A stretch of DNA of 59,140 bases, from assembly GCA_030428395.1 (NCBI GenBank), contig JAUIDW010000005.1:1-59140 (forward strand). Direction: 5' to 3'. The notes beneath the pieces were generated by a model, which was not told the origin of the DNA, did not search any database, and worked only from the letters and a program-made list of their open reading frames with translations. Of this stretch, positions 34,845 through 44,056 are shown piece after piece (position 1 is the first letter of the stretch; the number at the start of each line of letters is the position of its first letter). Position numbers and translations under genes: made by a program. Source of the DNA: a bacterium. GTDB taxonomy: Bacteria; Planctomycetota; UBA1135; GCA-002686595.

Positions 34845-35635
34845 GCGCCGCGCCGCGCCTCCCCGACCTTTCCGTCGTCGTGCCGTGCTTCGACGAGCGC
34901 GACAGCGTCCTGCCCTTGCTCGACGAGCTCGAGGAAGTGCTGGACGCGCTTCGCTACGAGCGCGGACTGCTCGCGGAGATCCTCGTCGTGGACGACGGCA
35001 GCGGCGACGGTACCGCGGCGATCCTCGAGGAGGCGAAGCCGAGACACCCCCGCCTGGGCGTGCTCCGGCACCGTACGAACCTCGGCCAGAGCGCGGCGCT
35101 GGCCACAGGTCTCGCGGCCGCACGCGGTGGGGTCCTGATGACCCTCGACGGGGACGGCCAGAACGACCCGGCCGACCTGCCTCGCCTGCTGGACGCGCTC
35201 GCGACGTCCGACATGGCCTGCGGCGTGCGCCGCGATCGCCACGACGGGTGCCTGCGACGGATCTCCTCGCGGATCGGAAACCGGTTCCGCGACCTGGTCA
35301 CCGGGGATCACGTTCAGGACGCCGGCTGCGCCGCCCGCGCCTTCCGGGCCGAGGTCGTGGCCGAGCTCCCGGCGTTCGACGGCATGCACCGCTTCCTGGC
35401 TACCCTCGCGCGGGCGCGCGGCTTCCGCGTCGTGGAGATCGACGTCCACCACCGCCCCCGGCGGGCGGGCCGCAGCAAGTACGGGATCCGCAACCGGGCT
35501 CTGCGGGGCGTCTTCGACTGCCTGGGAATCCGCTGGTGGCGGCGGCGAGCCTTCCCGGCAACCTCCGCACGCCTGGCGCCGTCCCGTCCGCGCTCCCTCC
35601 TCGCCAGCGTGGGCCCCGAGAGGATCCCGGGATGA
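34841..35635 (+). CDS. GT2 polyprenyl-phosphate glycosyltransferase (DPM1/ArnC-like)
   Basis: Starting with GTG that overlaps the GT39 stop (GTGA), this 264-residue enzyme has the GT-A nucleotide-sugar site: LSVVVPCFDERDSV, ILVVDDGSGDGT, RHRTNLGQSAALATGLAAARG and MTLDGDGQNDP (the DxD-type motif), then FRDLVTGDHVQDAGCAARAFRAEVV and a basic C-terminus. Family members attach a sugar to a polyprenyl phosphate on the cytoplasmic side. It lacks the C-terminal membrane segments of ArnC, so the flanking membrane proteins may localise it. It probably feeds the GT39 enzyme. Confidence 0.9.
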   Translation: MSAAPRLPDLSVVVPCFDERDSVLPLLDELEEVLDALRYERGLLAEILVVDDGSGDGTAAILEEAKPRHPRLGVLRHRTNLGQSAALATGLAAARGGVLMTLDGDGQNDPADLPRLLDALATSDMACGVRRDRHDGCLRRISSRIGNRFRDLVTGDHVQDAGCAARAFRAEVVAELPAFDGMHRFLATLARARGFRVVEIDVHHRPRRAGRSKYGIRNRALRGVFDCLGIRWWRRRAFPATSARLAPSRPRSLLASVGPERIPG

Positions 35636-36333
35636 CGCCGCCGCCCGCGGGGGCCCGTGCGCTTCCCCTGCAGATCGGGCCGACCCGGACGTCCCGGACG
35701 CTGCTCCTCGTGACGGGCGCGCTCCTGGTGCTCGCCTGCGTCCTGCTGCGACTCGGCCCGTGGCGGCTCGATCTGCACACCCACTGGGGATCCCTGAGAG
35801 CCTGGACCGCCGGCCTCGGGGTGCCGGGTGTCGCCGTCTTCGGGCTCGCCGCGGCAGGGCTCGTCGCGGCGGGCTTCCCGCGCTTGGTGCTCTCGGCGGC
35901 CGCGGGGTCGCTCTTCGGGGCCTGGCAGGGGACCGGCATCGCGGCCCTGGCCACTCTCTGCGGCGCGCTGCTCTCCTTCCTCGTGGTGCGCGGCTGCGCG
36001 CGCGAGCGCGCCTCGCGCCTGCTCGACGGTCGTGCGACGGAGGCGTGCGCGGGTCGCGGCCTGCCCCTCGTGCTGCACGTGCGGCTCTTCCCAGCGGGGA
36101 ACAGCCTGGTGACGAGCGCCTTGCTCGCGTGCGCCGACGTGACCGTCGCCGAGTTCGCAGGAGGCACCGCCCTGGCCTGCCTGCCCAGCACGGCGCTCGT
36201 CGCGTCCCTGGCGTCCACGGCCACTTCCCCCCTCGAGGCCGCGACCCCGACGGCGTGGATGGCCTCGATCTGGATCGCCTGGTGGCTCGGCTGGCGCGCC
36301 TACGTCCGCCGGCAGGCGCGGCTGACTGCGTGA
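35632..36333 (+). CDS. TVP38/TMEM64 (VTT/DedA-like) membrane protein
   Basis: The 233-residue protein has several membrane segments and the VTT-domain signature: FPRLVLSAAAGSLFGAWQGTGIAALATLCGALLSFLVVRGCAR followed by LVLHVRLFPAGNSLVTSALLACADV. Proteins of this fold act as lipid scramblases or polyprenyl-phosphate recyclers in known cases. Its ATG overlaps the GT2 stop (ATGA), making it the third gene of the operon; returning or flipping the polyprenyl carrier would fit the pathway. The exact role is inferred. Confidence 0.85.
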   Translation: MTPPPAGARALPLQIGPTRTSRTLLLVTGALLVLACVLLRLGPWRLDLHTHWGSLRAWTAGLGVPGVAVFGLAAAGLVAAGFPRLVLSAAAGSLFGAWQGTGIAALATLCGALLSFLVVRGCARERASRLLDGRATEACAGRGLPLVLHVRLFPAGNSLVTSALLACADVTVAEFAGGTALACLPSTALVASLASTATSPLEAATPTAWMASIWIAWWLGWRAYVRRQARLTA

Positions 36334-36399
36334 CCGTGCGCGGCGCCCGCCCCGCGGTCGCTCGTCCCGCGGGCGCGCGCGCAACGGCTCCCCCACGCC

Positions 36400-36420
36400 C
36401 GGGCCGGTCCGGACGGCCCG
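36400..36420. terminator. 7-bp stem, 7-nt loop hairpin between convergent genes
   Basis: CGGGCCG (36400-36406) pairs with CGGCCCG (36414-36420) between the stops of the VTT gene (36333) and the HAD-lipoprotein gene (36450). It could serve as a bidirectional terminator. Confidence 0.45.
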
Positions 36421-36449
36421 AGAGGCCCGCACCGGGCAGCCGGTCGGCG

Positions 36450-37457
36450 TCACCTGGGGAACACGACGCGCCAGTCGCGCTGCATGTCCACCACGGTCCA
36501 GCCGCGCTGGTCGGCCTCGTCGAGCGCCCCGGCGAGCTTGCCGACGCTGGAGTCGCGGTCGTAGGCCCACTCGCGGTCGGCGTCGGTGTGGTGCACGATC
36601 AGGCCGAGGCGGGGGGTCGTGTCGGAGGGGTCGCGCGGGACGGTCGTGTACTGCAGCATCTGCAGGTCGCCGTCGGAGTTGCCGGCGGCGAGGATCGGGC
36701 GGCGCCCGATGTGCTGGTGGATCCCGACCGGCTTGCCCTCCTTGTCGTCCACGAAGAGGCCCTCGCCGTGCTTGACGATGGTCGGGACGCCGTCGCGCAT
36801 CTCGAAGCCGGCCGCCAGGCTCGAGCCGACGACCTGCTCCGGCGGGATGCCGTAGACCCGCTCGGCGAAGACGCGCATGAAGTCGACTCCGCCGCCGGAG
36901 ACGATGAACGTCTTGAAGCCGTTCGCCCGCAGGTACCCGAGCAGCTCGAGCATGGGCGCGTAGACCATCTGGTCGTAACGCTGGCCGGTCTGCGGGTGGC
37001 TCGCCGTCGCGAGCCAGGCGTCCACCGACGTGGCGAACTCCTCCGCCGTGACCTCCGCGTGGGAGGCGGCCAGCAGCTTGCCCAGCCCGCCCATGCCGGT
37101 CGCCATGACGCCCTTCACGTCGCCCGCGAGGGCGCTCTGGAAGGGCTCGGTGGTCTTCCACTCGGGGTGGTCGCCCGCCAGGTCCTCCACGCGATCGAGC
37201 GCGAACAGCAGCTGGAAGTACACCGGCTGCTCCGCCCACAGCGTGCCGTCGTTGTCGAACGTCGCGACGCGCTCCCCGGGCGGGACGAACCCCGGACCGC
37301 CCTCGCGGGTGACGGCGGTGACGAACTCGACGATGGCCTGCTTCGACGGGCCGTCGTTCCACGACGGGAGCGGGTCGGCCGACGGCCCGGAGGGTGCCGT
37401 CGCGCAGCTGGCGACGAGGAGGAGCGTCAGGGCGAGGGCGGAGGAGAGGTGCTTCAT
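36450..37457 (-). CDS. HAD-superfamily phosphatase-like lipoprotein
   Basis: The 335-residue protein has a lipoprotein signal (MKHLSSALALTLLLVASC, Cys18), so ATG 37457 is preferred over an in-frame GTG four codons upstream. HAD motifs are complete: VATFDNDGTLW (Asp68, Asp70), IVSGGGVDFM, the Lys in KEGKPVGIHQHIG and AAGNSDGDLQM. The overall pattern resembles phosphoserine-phosphatase-like enzymes. It would hydrolyse a phosphate ester in the periplasm or at the outer membrane, but the substrate is unknown. A TAGATT hexamer lies 62 nt upstream. Confidence 0.87.
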   Translation of the reverse strand: MKHLSSALALTLLLVASCATAPSGPSADPLPSWNDGPSKQAIVEFVTAVTREGGPGFVPPGERVATFDNDGTLWAEQPVYFQLLFALDRVEDLAGDHPEWKTTEPFQSALAGDVKGVMATGMGGLGKLLAASHAEVTAEEFATSVDAWLATASHPQTGQRYDQMVYAPMLELLGYLRANGFKTFIVSGGGVDFMRVFAERVYGIPPEQVVGSSLAAGFEMRDGVPTIVKHGEGLFVDDKEGKPVGIHQHIGRRPILAAGNSDGDLQMLQYTTVPRDPSDTTPRLGLIVHHTDADREWAYDRDSSVGKLAGALDEADQRGWTVVDMQRDWRVVFPR

Positions 37458-37519
37458 GGGGTGTCTCACGGGGGGAGGGCCGGCCGCATCGCGCTCGGGC
37501 GGCGTCCGTCGTGATGCCG

Positions 37520-37525
37520 AATCTA
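37520..37525 (-). promoter_or_regulatory. Candidate -10 element TAGATT for HAD lipoprotein gene
   Basis: TAGATT on the minus strand lies 62 nt before the start at 37457. Confidence 0.4.
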
Positions 37526-37617
37526 CCGCTCCGGGCGCGCGAACCGGAGCCGGTCCGTCCGCGGGGAATCCAGGCGGTCCGCCCCGGGGTCCCGGGGCCG
37601 GGGGCCCGCGCGGCGGC

Positions 37618-38088
37618 CTAGGGGATCGGCTTCCGGCCGGTCGGGTAGTCCGGGTACTCCGTGCGGTCGTGGAGCTTGGAAACGAGCTTGTCCAGGGCGC
37701 GCAGCACGTCCCGGCGGCTGACCTGGCCCACGAGCTTGTCGCCGTCGAGCACCGGGAGCCGGCGGACGCGGCGCTCGACGAAGGCCTGGGCCACGCCGAA
37801 GAGGTCCAGCTCGGGGGGGATCGTGTGCTCCGTCCCGCTCATGAGGCCGCCCACGAGCTGCTCCTCGTCGTGGTCCTCGAAGTAGGGCTGGTTGGCGAGC
37901 GCCCGCATGCAGTCGAACTCGGAGAAGTGACCGACCAGGCGACCGTCCTCCCCCACCACCGGGGCGCCCGAGATGCTGTGCCGCAGGAGCAGGCGGATGG
38001 CCTCGGTCACCGGCATCTGCGGCCGGAACGTGACCAGCTTGGTGGTCATCATGTCGCGTGCCGTGGGGATGTCGGGGCGCAGCGTCAT
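37618..38088 (-). CDS. CBS-domain pair protein
   Basis: The 156-residue cytosolic protein consists of two CBS motifs: [51 protein letters not shown], and later [37 protein letters not shown]. Stand-alone CBS pairs bind adenosine nucleotides and regulate a partner. The neighbour on the other strand is nqrA, only 113 nt away, but there is no direct evidence for a link. ATG 38088 is chosen because it begins just before the first CBS motif. Confidence 0.9.
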   Translation of the reverse strand: MTLRPDIPTARDMMTTKLVTFRPQMPVTEAIRLLLRHSISGAPVVGEDGRLVGHFSEFDCMRALANQPYFEDHDEEQLVGGLMSGTEHTIPPELDLFGVAQAFVERRVRRLPVLDGDKLVGQVSRRDVLRALDKLVSKLHDRTEYPDYPTGRKPIP

Positions 38089-38170
38089 GGGCTTCCGCCG
38101 CACGGCTCGGGGCGAGCTCGCGCGGCGCTCATTCTGGCCACCGGGGGGGGACGCTCGCAGGTCAAATCCG

Positions 38171-38176
38171 TAGAAT
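38171..38176 (+). promoter_or_regulatory. Candidate -10 element TAGAAT for the nqr operon
   Basis: TAGAAT ends 25 nt before ATG 38202 of nqrA. No TTGACA-like -35 is visible. Confidence 0.5.
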
Positions 38177-38201
38177 GCGCGCCCCTCGAACCAGGCCAAC
38201 C

Positions 38202-39602
38202 ATGTCCGGTCCGCAGAACGGCGTCCACCGATCCAGGAAGGGGCTCGACGTCCCCATCACCGGCGAGCCCGAGCAGCTCGTCGACGGCGCGGGCGTGCCC
38301 GCTCGTGTCGCGGTCCTCGGCGACGACTACCACGGCCTGCGCGCCCGGGTCCACGTCGAGCCGGGCCAGGAGATCCGGCGCGGCGAGCTGCTGTTCGAGG
38401 ACCGCAAGAACCCCGGCGTGCGCTTCACCTCGCCCGGGGCGGGACGCGTCGCCGCCGTGCACCGCGGCGAACGCCGGGCGCTCCAGTCCGTGGTGGTCGA
38501 GCTCTCGGAGGGCGAGCGCAACGGCCGCCCCGCCGAGGGCGAGCTGGCGCGCTTCGACGCCTGGCGCGAGCGCACGGACCCGCGCGACCTGGACGCCGAC
38601 GCCGTCCGCGCGCTGCTGGTCGAGTCCGGCCTGTGGACCGCGCTGCGCACGCGCCCCTTCAGCAAGGTGCCCGCGCCGGACGGCGACGCCCCGCACGCGC
38701 TCTTCGTGTCCGCGATGGACACGCGGCCGCTGGCCGCCGACCCCGCCGTGGTCGTCGACGAGCGCCGGGCCGCGTTCGAGACCGGCCTGCGCGCGCTCGC
38801 GCGCCTGACCGAGGGGCCGACCTACCTCTGCGTCGCCCCCGACGCGGCCTTCGCGCAGGGCCTCGACGCCCCCGTCCGGGTCGAGCGGTTCGAGGGCCCG
38901 CACCCCGCGGGGCTGAGCGGCCACCACATCCACCGGCTCGCGCCCGTGGGCCGGGCCCGGCGCGTGTGGACGATCGGCTACCAGGACGTCCTCGCCGTCG
39001 GCGACCTGTTCGCGACCGGGGTGCTGCCGGTGGAGCGCGTCGTCGCCCTCGGCGGCCCCGCCGTCACCCGCCCGCGGCTCCTGCGCACGCGGCTGGGCGC
39101 CTCGCTCGAGGACCTGACCCGCGACGAGCTCGCGGACGGCGAGGTCCGCGTGATCTCCGGCTCGGTGCTCGACGGCAAGAAGGCCATGGGCGAGGTCTTC
39201 GGGTTCCTCGGCCGCTACGACCTCCAGGTCAGCGCGCTCGCCGAGGACCGCGACCGCCCGTTCCTCGGCTGGCTGACGCCGGGAGCGGACCAGTTCTCGC
39301 TGATCCCCGTCTTCCTCTCGCGGCTGCTCGGGAAGAAGCGCTTCGCGATGACCACCTCCACCAACGGCTCGCCGCGCGCGATGGTCCCGATCGGGATGTT
39401 CGAGCGCGTGATGCCGATGGACATCCTCCCGACCTACCTCCTGCGCTCGCTCGTCGTCGGCGACGTCGAGCAGGCCGAGAAGCTCGGCGCGCTGGAGCTG
39501 GACGAGGAGGACCTCGCCCTGTGCACCTTCGTCTGCCCGGGCAAGACCGAGTACGGGCCGATCCTGCGCCAGAACCTGGAGCGCATCGAGAAGGAAGGCT
39601 GA
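38202..39602 (+). CDS. nqrA: Na+-NQR subunit A
   Basis: The 466-residue soluble subunit has typical NqrA segments: [13 protein letters not shown] at the N-terminus, the barrel-sandwich-like [68 protein letters not shown], and the C-terminal [59 protein letters not shown]. NqrA takes part in ubiquinone binding on the cytoplasmic side of the complex. It is the first of eight tightly packed genes and its stop overlaps the nqrB start by 1 nt (TGATG). Confidence 0.95.
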   Translation: MSGPQNGVHRSRKGLDVPITGEPEQLVDGAGVPARVAVLGDDYHGLRARVHVEPGQEIRRGELLFEDRKNPGVRFTSPGAGRVAAVHRGERRALQSVVVELSEGERNGRPAEGELARFDAWRERTDPRDLDADAVRALLVESGLWTALRTRPFSKVPAPDGDAPHALFVSAMDTRPLAADPAVVVDERRAAFETGLRALARLTEGPTYLCVAPDAAFAQGLDAPVRVERFEGPHPAGLSGHHIHRLAPVGRARRVWTIGYQDVLAVGDLFATGVLPVERVVALGGPAVTRPRLLRTRLGASLEDLTRDELADGEVRVISGSVLDGKKAMGEVFGFLGRYDLQVSALAEDRDRPFLGWLTPGADQFSLIPVFLSRLLGKKRFAMTTSTNGSPRAMVPIGMFERVMPMDILPTYLLRSLVVGDVEQAEKLGALELDEEDLALCTFVCPGKTEYGPILRQNLERIEKEG

Positions 39603-40819
39603 TGAGAGCGCTCCGCAACGCCTTCGACCGCCTGGCGCCCCTGTTCGAGGAGGGCGGCCGGCTCGAGAAGCTGCACCCGCTGTACGAGGGGATCGACTCC
39701 TTCGCGTTCAAGGTCGGTGACGTCACGCGCTCCGCCTCGCACGTCCGCGACGGGCTCGACCTGAAGCGCATGATGATGGTGGTCGTCGTCGCGCTCGTGC
39801 CGTGCGTGCTGATGGCGATGTACAACACCGGCTACCAGGCCGCGCTGGCGGTCGCGGCGGGCGCCGACCTGCTGCCGACCTGGCACGCGACCGTGTTCCG
39901 GTGGCTGGGGCTGACGCTCGAACCGGCCAGCTGGTTCGCCTGCTCGGTCTTCGGCGCGCTGCACTACGTCCCGGTGCTGGTCGTGGTGTTCGCCGCGGGC
40001 GGGACCGTCGAGGTCGTGTTCTCGGTCCTGCGCAAGCACGAGATCAACGAGGGCTTCCTCGTCACGGGCATGCTCCTGCCGCTCACGCTGCCGCCGACGA
40101 TCCCGCTGTGGCAGGCCGCGATCGGCACGATGTTCGGCGTGCTGTTCGGCAAGGAGGTCTTCGGCGGCACGGGGATGAACTTCCTGAACCCCGCGCTCGT
40201 CGGCCGCGCGTTCCTGTTCTTCGCATACCCCGCGCAGCTCAGCGGCACGGCGCCGTGGATCGCCGCCGACTTCGTCGGCGTGGACGGGTTCACCGGCGCC
40301 ACCCTCCTGGCCCAGGCGGCCGCGGAGTCGGGGGCGCTCGCGGGCGCCAGCTGGAGCGACGCCTTCCTCGGCTTCGTGCCCGGCTCGATGGGCGAGACGT
40401 CGACGCTGGCGTGCCTGCTGGGCGCGGTGCTGCTGATCCTGACGCGCGTTGGGTCCTGGCGCACGATGCTGGGCGTGGCGCTCGGCACGCTGGCGGTCTC
40501 GCTGCTGCTGAACCAGGCTGGCTCGGACACCAACCCCATGTTCGCCGTCCCGTTCCACTGGCACGTCGCGCTCGGCGGCTGGGCCTTCGGCGCGGTCTTC
40601 ATGGCGACCGACCCGGTGTCGTCGGCGTTCACCGACCGCGGCAAGTGGTTCTACGGGTTCGGCATCGGCGCGCTGGTCGTGCTGATCCGCGTGGTCAACC
40701 CGGCCTACCCCGAGGGGATGATGCTCGCCATCCTGTTCATGAACATGTTCGCGCCGCTGATCGACTACGTCGTGATCCGCGCGAACGTCCAGCGGAGGCT
40801 CGCTCGCGATGCAGCATAG
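39602..40819 (+). CDS. nqrB: Na+-NQR subunit B (FMN-binding membrane subunit)
   Basis: The 405-residue subunit has about ten membrane segments and the covalent FMN site GFTGATLL (Thr234), corresponding to the flavinylated Thr of Vibrio NqrB. The conserved stretches SVLRKHEINEGFLVTGMLLPLTLPPTIPLWQ, GMNFLNPALVGRAFLFFAYP and VFMATDPVSSAFT are present. It carries the Na+ channel together with NqrD/E and needs the flavin transferase encoded by apbE further down. Its 3' end overlaps nqrC by 11 nt. Confidence 0.96.
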   Translation: MRALRNAFDRLAPLFEEGGRLEKLHPLYEGIDSFAFKVGDVTRSASHVRDGLDLKRMMMVVVVALVPCVLMAMYNTGYQAALAVAAGADLLPTWHATVFRWLGLTLEPASWFACSVFGALHYVPVLVVVFAAGGTVEVVFSVLRKHEINEGFLVTGMLLPLTLPPTIPLWQAAIGTMFGVLFGKEVFGGTGMNFLNPALVGRAFLFFAYPAQLSGTAPWIAADFVGVDGFTGATLLAQAAAESGALAGASWSDAFLGFVPGSMGETSTLACLLGAVLLILTRVGSWRTMLGVALGTLAVSLLLNQAGSDTNPMFAVPFHWHVALGGWAFGAVFMATDPVSSAFTDRGKWFYGFGIGALVVLIRVVNPAYPEGMMLAILFMNMFAPLIDYVVIRANVQRRLARDAA

Positions 40820-41591
40820 CGCCCTCTACACGGTCGGCTTCGCCGCCCTCCTCTGCATCGTCTGCTCGATCGTGGTCTCGTCGTTCGCGGTCGGCCTGCG
40901 GGACCGGCAGGAGCTCAACAAGCGCATCGACCAGCAGAAGAAGGTCCTGGCCGTCGTCGGCCTGATCGACGCGGACGACCAGCCGTCGAACGAGGAGGTC
41001 ACGCGGCTCTTCGAGGAGCGCCTCGAGCCGCGCATCGTCTCGATCGAGACCGGCGAGTTCGTCGACGGCATCGACCCCGCCGAGTTCGACCAGGCCCAGG
41101 CCGCCAAGGACCCCAGCACCAGCAGCGTCGCCCCCGAGCATCCGGCCCGCGTGCGGCGCGTCCCGGACAACGCGCAGATCTACCTGCTGCGCGACGGGGG
41201 CGAGGTCACGGCGCTCGTGCTGCCCATCGAGGGCATGGGCCTCTGGTCCACCCTGTACGGCTACATCGCGCTCGAGGGCGACGCGCAGACGATCCGCGGG
41301 CTCACCTTCTACCAGCACGGCGAGACGGCCGGGCTGGGCGGCGAGGTCGACAACCCGCGCTGGAAGGCGCTCTGGCCCGGCCGCAAGGCCTTCGACGAGA
41401 ACTGGGAGCCCGAGATCGCCGTGACCAAGGGCGCCGCGGGCCCCCCGGCGGAGGACCCCTACCGCGTCGACGGCCTCTCGGGCGCCACGCTGACGTGCAA
41501 CGGCGTCACGAACGCGCTGCACTTCTGGCTCGGCGAGCCGGGCTTCGCGCGCTTCCTCGCCAACTACCGCGAGAAGGGAGGCGACCTGTGA
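40809..41591 (+). CDS. nqrC: Na+-NQR subunit C (covalent FMN)
   Basis: The 260-residue subunit has one N-terminal membrane segment ([20 protein letters not shown]) and a periplasmic domain with [13 protein letters not shown]-type sequence, [29 protein letters not shown] and the flavinylation site DGLSGATLT (Thr227). It receives FMN by a phosphoester bond from ApbE. It overlaps nqrB by 11 nt and nqrD by 4 nt. Confidence 0.95.
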   Translation: MQHSALYTVGFAALLCIVCSIVVSSFAVGLRDRQELNKRIDQQKKVLAVVGLIDADDQPSNEEVTRLFEERLEPRIVSIETGEFVDGIDPAEFDQAQAAKDPSTSSVAPEHPARVRRVPDNAQIYLLRDGGEVTALVLPIEGMGLWSTLYGYIALEGDAQTIRGLTFYQHGETAGLGGEVDNPRWKALWPGRKAFDENWEPEIAVTKGAAGPPAEDPYRVDGLSGATLTCNGVTNALHFWLGEPGFARFLANYREKGGDL

Positions 41592-42259
41592 ACAAGAAGG
41601 TCCGGCAGACGCTGCTCGATCCCCTGTTCGACAACAACCCGATCGGGTTGCAGGTGCTGGGGATCTGCTCGGCCCTCGCGGTGACCACGAAGATGGAGAC
41701 CGCGCTCGTGATGTCGGTGGCCGTCACGTTCGTGCTGGCGACGTCCAGCACGGCGGTCAGCGTGCTGCGCAACCGCATCCCCTCGAGCATCCGCATCATC
41801 ACCCAGCTCACGATCATCGCCTCGATGGTGATCGTGACGGACCAGATCCTGCGCGCCTACGTCTACGAGATCAGCCTGCAGCTCTCGGTCTTCGTGGGCC
41901 TCATCATCACCAACTGCATCGTCATGGGGCGCGCCGAGGCGTTCGCGATGCAGAACCCACCGGGCCTCACGTTCGTCGACGCGGTCGGCAACGCGGCGGG
42001 CTACGGCATCGTCCTCATGTTCGTCGGGTTCCTCCGCGAGCTGCTGGGGACGGGGCGGCTCTTCGGAGTGACGCTCCTCACCCCCGTCAACGAGGGCGGC
42101 TGGTACGTGCCCAACGGCCTGATGGTCCTCGCTCCCGCAGCCTTCCTGTTGATCGGCTGCTTCATCTGGATCGTACGTTCGTGGAAACCGGAACAGGTCG
42201 AAGAGGAGTTCCATGTTGGAGCACTACCTGAGCCTGGCGACGAAGGCCATCTTCGTTGA
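41588..42259 (+). CDS. nqrD: Na+-NQR subunit D
   Basis: The GTG at 41588, overlapping the nqrC stop (GTGA), gives a 223-residue protein with six membrane segments. Cys27 (LGICSAL) and Cys110 ([14 protein letters not shown]) are the conserved cysteines that, with those of NqrE, hold the intramembrane iron centre. The C-terminus is longer than in Vibrio and overlaps nqrE by 47 nt. Subunits D and E form an inverted pair in the membrane. Confidence 0.95.
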   Translation: MNKKVRQTLLDPLFDNNPIGLQVLGICSALAVTTKMETALVMSVAVTFVLATSSTAVSVLRNRIPSSIRIITQLTIIASMVIVTDQILRAYVYEISLQLSVFVGLIITNCIVMGRAEAFAMQNPPGLTFVDAVGNAAGYGIVLMFVGFLRELLGTGRLFGVTLLTPVNEGGWYVPNGLMVLAPAAFLLIGCFIWIVRSWKPEQVEEEFHVGALPEPGDEGHLR

Positions 42260-42827
42260 GAACATGGCCCTGGCCTTCTTCCTGGGGATGTGCTCCTTCC
42301 TGGCCATCTCCCGGAAGGTGGAGACGGCGTTCGGCATGGGCCTCGCCGTCGTCTTCGTGCTGGCCGTCACCTGCCCGCTCAACCAGTACCTGAACGATCA
42401 CTTCCTCGAGCCCGACGCCCTGGCGTGGCTCCCGGGCGCAGAGGGCGTCGACCTGTCGTTCCTGACGTTCCTCGTGTTCATCGGGACGATCGCCGCGACG
42501 GTGCAGATCGTCGAGATGGTCATCGACCGCTTCTCGCCCGGGCTCTACGGCTCGCTCGGCGTGTTCCTGCCGCTGATCGCGGTGAACTGCTCGATCCTCG
42601 GCGGCTCGCTGTTCATGGCGCAGCGCGACTACACGCTCGGCGAGGCGACCGTCTTCGGCGCCGGCTCCGGGGCGGGCTTCGCGCTCGCGATCGTCGCGCT
42701 GGCCGCCATCCGCGAGCGCCTGCGCTACAGCAACGTGCCGGCCCCGCTGCGCGGCCTGGGAATCACGTTCATCGTGGTCGGCCTCATGTCGCTCGGCTTC
42801 ATGTCCTTCTCCGGGATCCAGCTCTAG
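42213..42827 (+). CDS. nqrE: Na+-NQR subunit E
   Basis: The 204-residue protein has six membrane segments and the two conserved cysteines Cys27 ([17 protein letters not shown]) and Cys126 ([13 protein letters not shown]), counterparts of those in NqrD. It lies within the overlapping operon, 47 nt inside nqrD and 2 nt before nqrF. Confidence 0.96.
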   Translation: MLEHYLSLATKAIFVENMALAFFLGMCSFLAISRKVETAFGMGLAVVFVLAVTCPLNQYLNDHFLEPDALAWLPGAEGVDLSFLTFLVFIGTIAATVQIVEMVIDRFSPGLYGSLGVFLPLIAVNCSILGGSLFMAQRDYTLGEATVFGAGSGAGFALAIVALAAIRERLRYSNVPAPLRGLGITFIVVGLMSLGFMSFSGIQL

Positions 42828-42829
42828 CC

Positions 42830-44056
42830 GTGGCGACCATCGGTTTCGGCGTCCTGCTGTTCACGGTCGTGATCGTGGGCCTGGTGGTCCTGCTCATGTT
42901 CGCCAAGGCGCGGCTCGTGCCCAGCGGCCGGGTGACGATCGAGATCAACGGCGACCCCGACAAGACCTACACGGTCCCCAGCGGCGGCACGCTGCTCAAC
43001 TCGCTGGCCGAGCAGCACGTCTTCATCCCGTCCGCCTGCGGCGGCCAGGGCACGTGCGGCGTCTGCAAGGTCGACGTGCTCGACGGGGGCGGCTCGATCC
43101 TCCCCACCGAGCTGACGCACATCACGCGGAAGGAGGCGCGCGCGGGCACGCGCCTCTCGTGCCAGGTCAAGGTGAAGCAGGACATGAAGGTCCACGCCGA
43201 GCCCGAGATCTTCGACGTCCGCCGCTGGAAGTGCACCGTCCGCTCGAACCACAACGTCGCCACGTTCATCAAGGAGCTGGTGCTCGAGCTGCCGCCGGGC
43301 GAGGACGTCCCGTTCCGCGCCGGCGGCTACATCCAGATCGAGTGCCCGCCGCACGTCGCGCGCTACGAGGACTTCGACGTCGAGGAGAAGTTCCGCGAGG
43401 ACTGGGACCGGTTCGACCTGTGGCGCTTCGTCTCCAAGGTGGACGAGCCCGAGCAGCGCGCGTACTCGATGGCGAACTACCCCGAGGAGAAGGGCATCAT
43501 CATGCTCAACGTCCGCATCGCGTCGCCGCCGCCGCGCCAGCCGGACGTTCCCCCGGGCAAGATGTCGTCCTACATCTTCAACCTGAAGCCGGGCGACGAG
43601 GTCACGATCTCGGGCCCCTTCGGCGAGTTCTTCGCGCGCGAGACCGACAACGAGATGATCTTCATCGGCGGCGGCGCGGGCATGGCGCCGATGCGGTCGC
43701 ACATCCTCGACCAGTTCCGGCGCCTGCACACGAAGCGCAAGGTCTCGTTCTGGTACGGTGCGCGCAGCCTGCGCGAGGCTTTCTACGTCGAGGACTTCGA
43801 CGCGATCGCCCGGGAGAACGACAACTTCACGTGGCACCTCGCGCTCTCCGAGCCCCAGCCGGAGGACGAGTGGGAGGGCCCGACGGGCTTCATCCACCAG
43901 GTGCTCTACGACCAGTACCTGAAGGACCACCCCGCGCCCGAGGACGTCGAGTACTACCTGTGCGGTCCGCCGATGATGATCGAGGCCTGCAAGAAGATGC
44001 TCAGCGACCTCGGCGTGGAGCCGGAGAATGTCCTCCTCGACGACTTCGGGGGCTAG
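42830..44056 (+). CDS. nqrF: Na+-NQR subunit F (NADH dehydrogenase, 2Fe-2S and FAD)
   Basis: Starting with GTG 42830, the 408-residue subunit has one N-terminal membrane segment, then a 2Fe-2S ferredoxin domain (Cys70, Cys76, Cys79, Cys111: [12 protein letters not shown] and LSCQV), a FAD domain with [11 protein letters not shown] (210-220) and an NADH domain with [15 protein letters not shown] and YYLCGPPMM. It takes electrons from NADH and starts transfer through the complex. The C-terminus DDFGG is that of the family. It overlaps apbE by 29 nt. Confidence 0.96.
   Translation: MATIGFGVLLFTVVIVGLVVLLMFAKARLVPSGRVTIEINGDPDKTYTVPSGGTLLNSLAEQHVFIPSACGGQGTCGVCKVDVLDGGGSILPTELTHITRKEARAGTRLSCQVKVKQDMKVHAEPEIFDVRRWKCTVRSNHNVATFIKELVLELPPGEDVPFRAGGYIQIECPPHVARYEDFDVEEKFREDWDRFDLWRFVSKVDEPEQRAYSMANYPEEKGIIMLNVRIASPPPRQPDVPPGKMSSYIFNLKPGDEVTISGPFGEFFARETDNEMIFIGGGAGMAPMRSHILDQFRRLHTKRKVSFWYGARSLREAFYVEDFDAIARENDNFTWHLALSEPQPEDEWEGPTGFIHQVLYDQYLKDHPAPEDVEYYLCGPPMMIEACKKMLSDLGVEPENVLLDDFGG

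Noticed and set aside
37582-37597. CCCCGGGGTCCCGGGG as a terminator for the CBS gene
   Set aside because: The two halves are each self-complementary and the joint hairpin would have a 2-nt loop; it may be only local GC bias.
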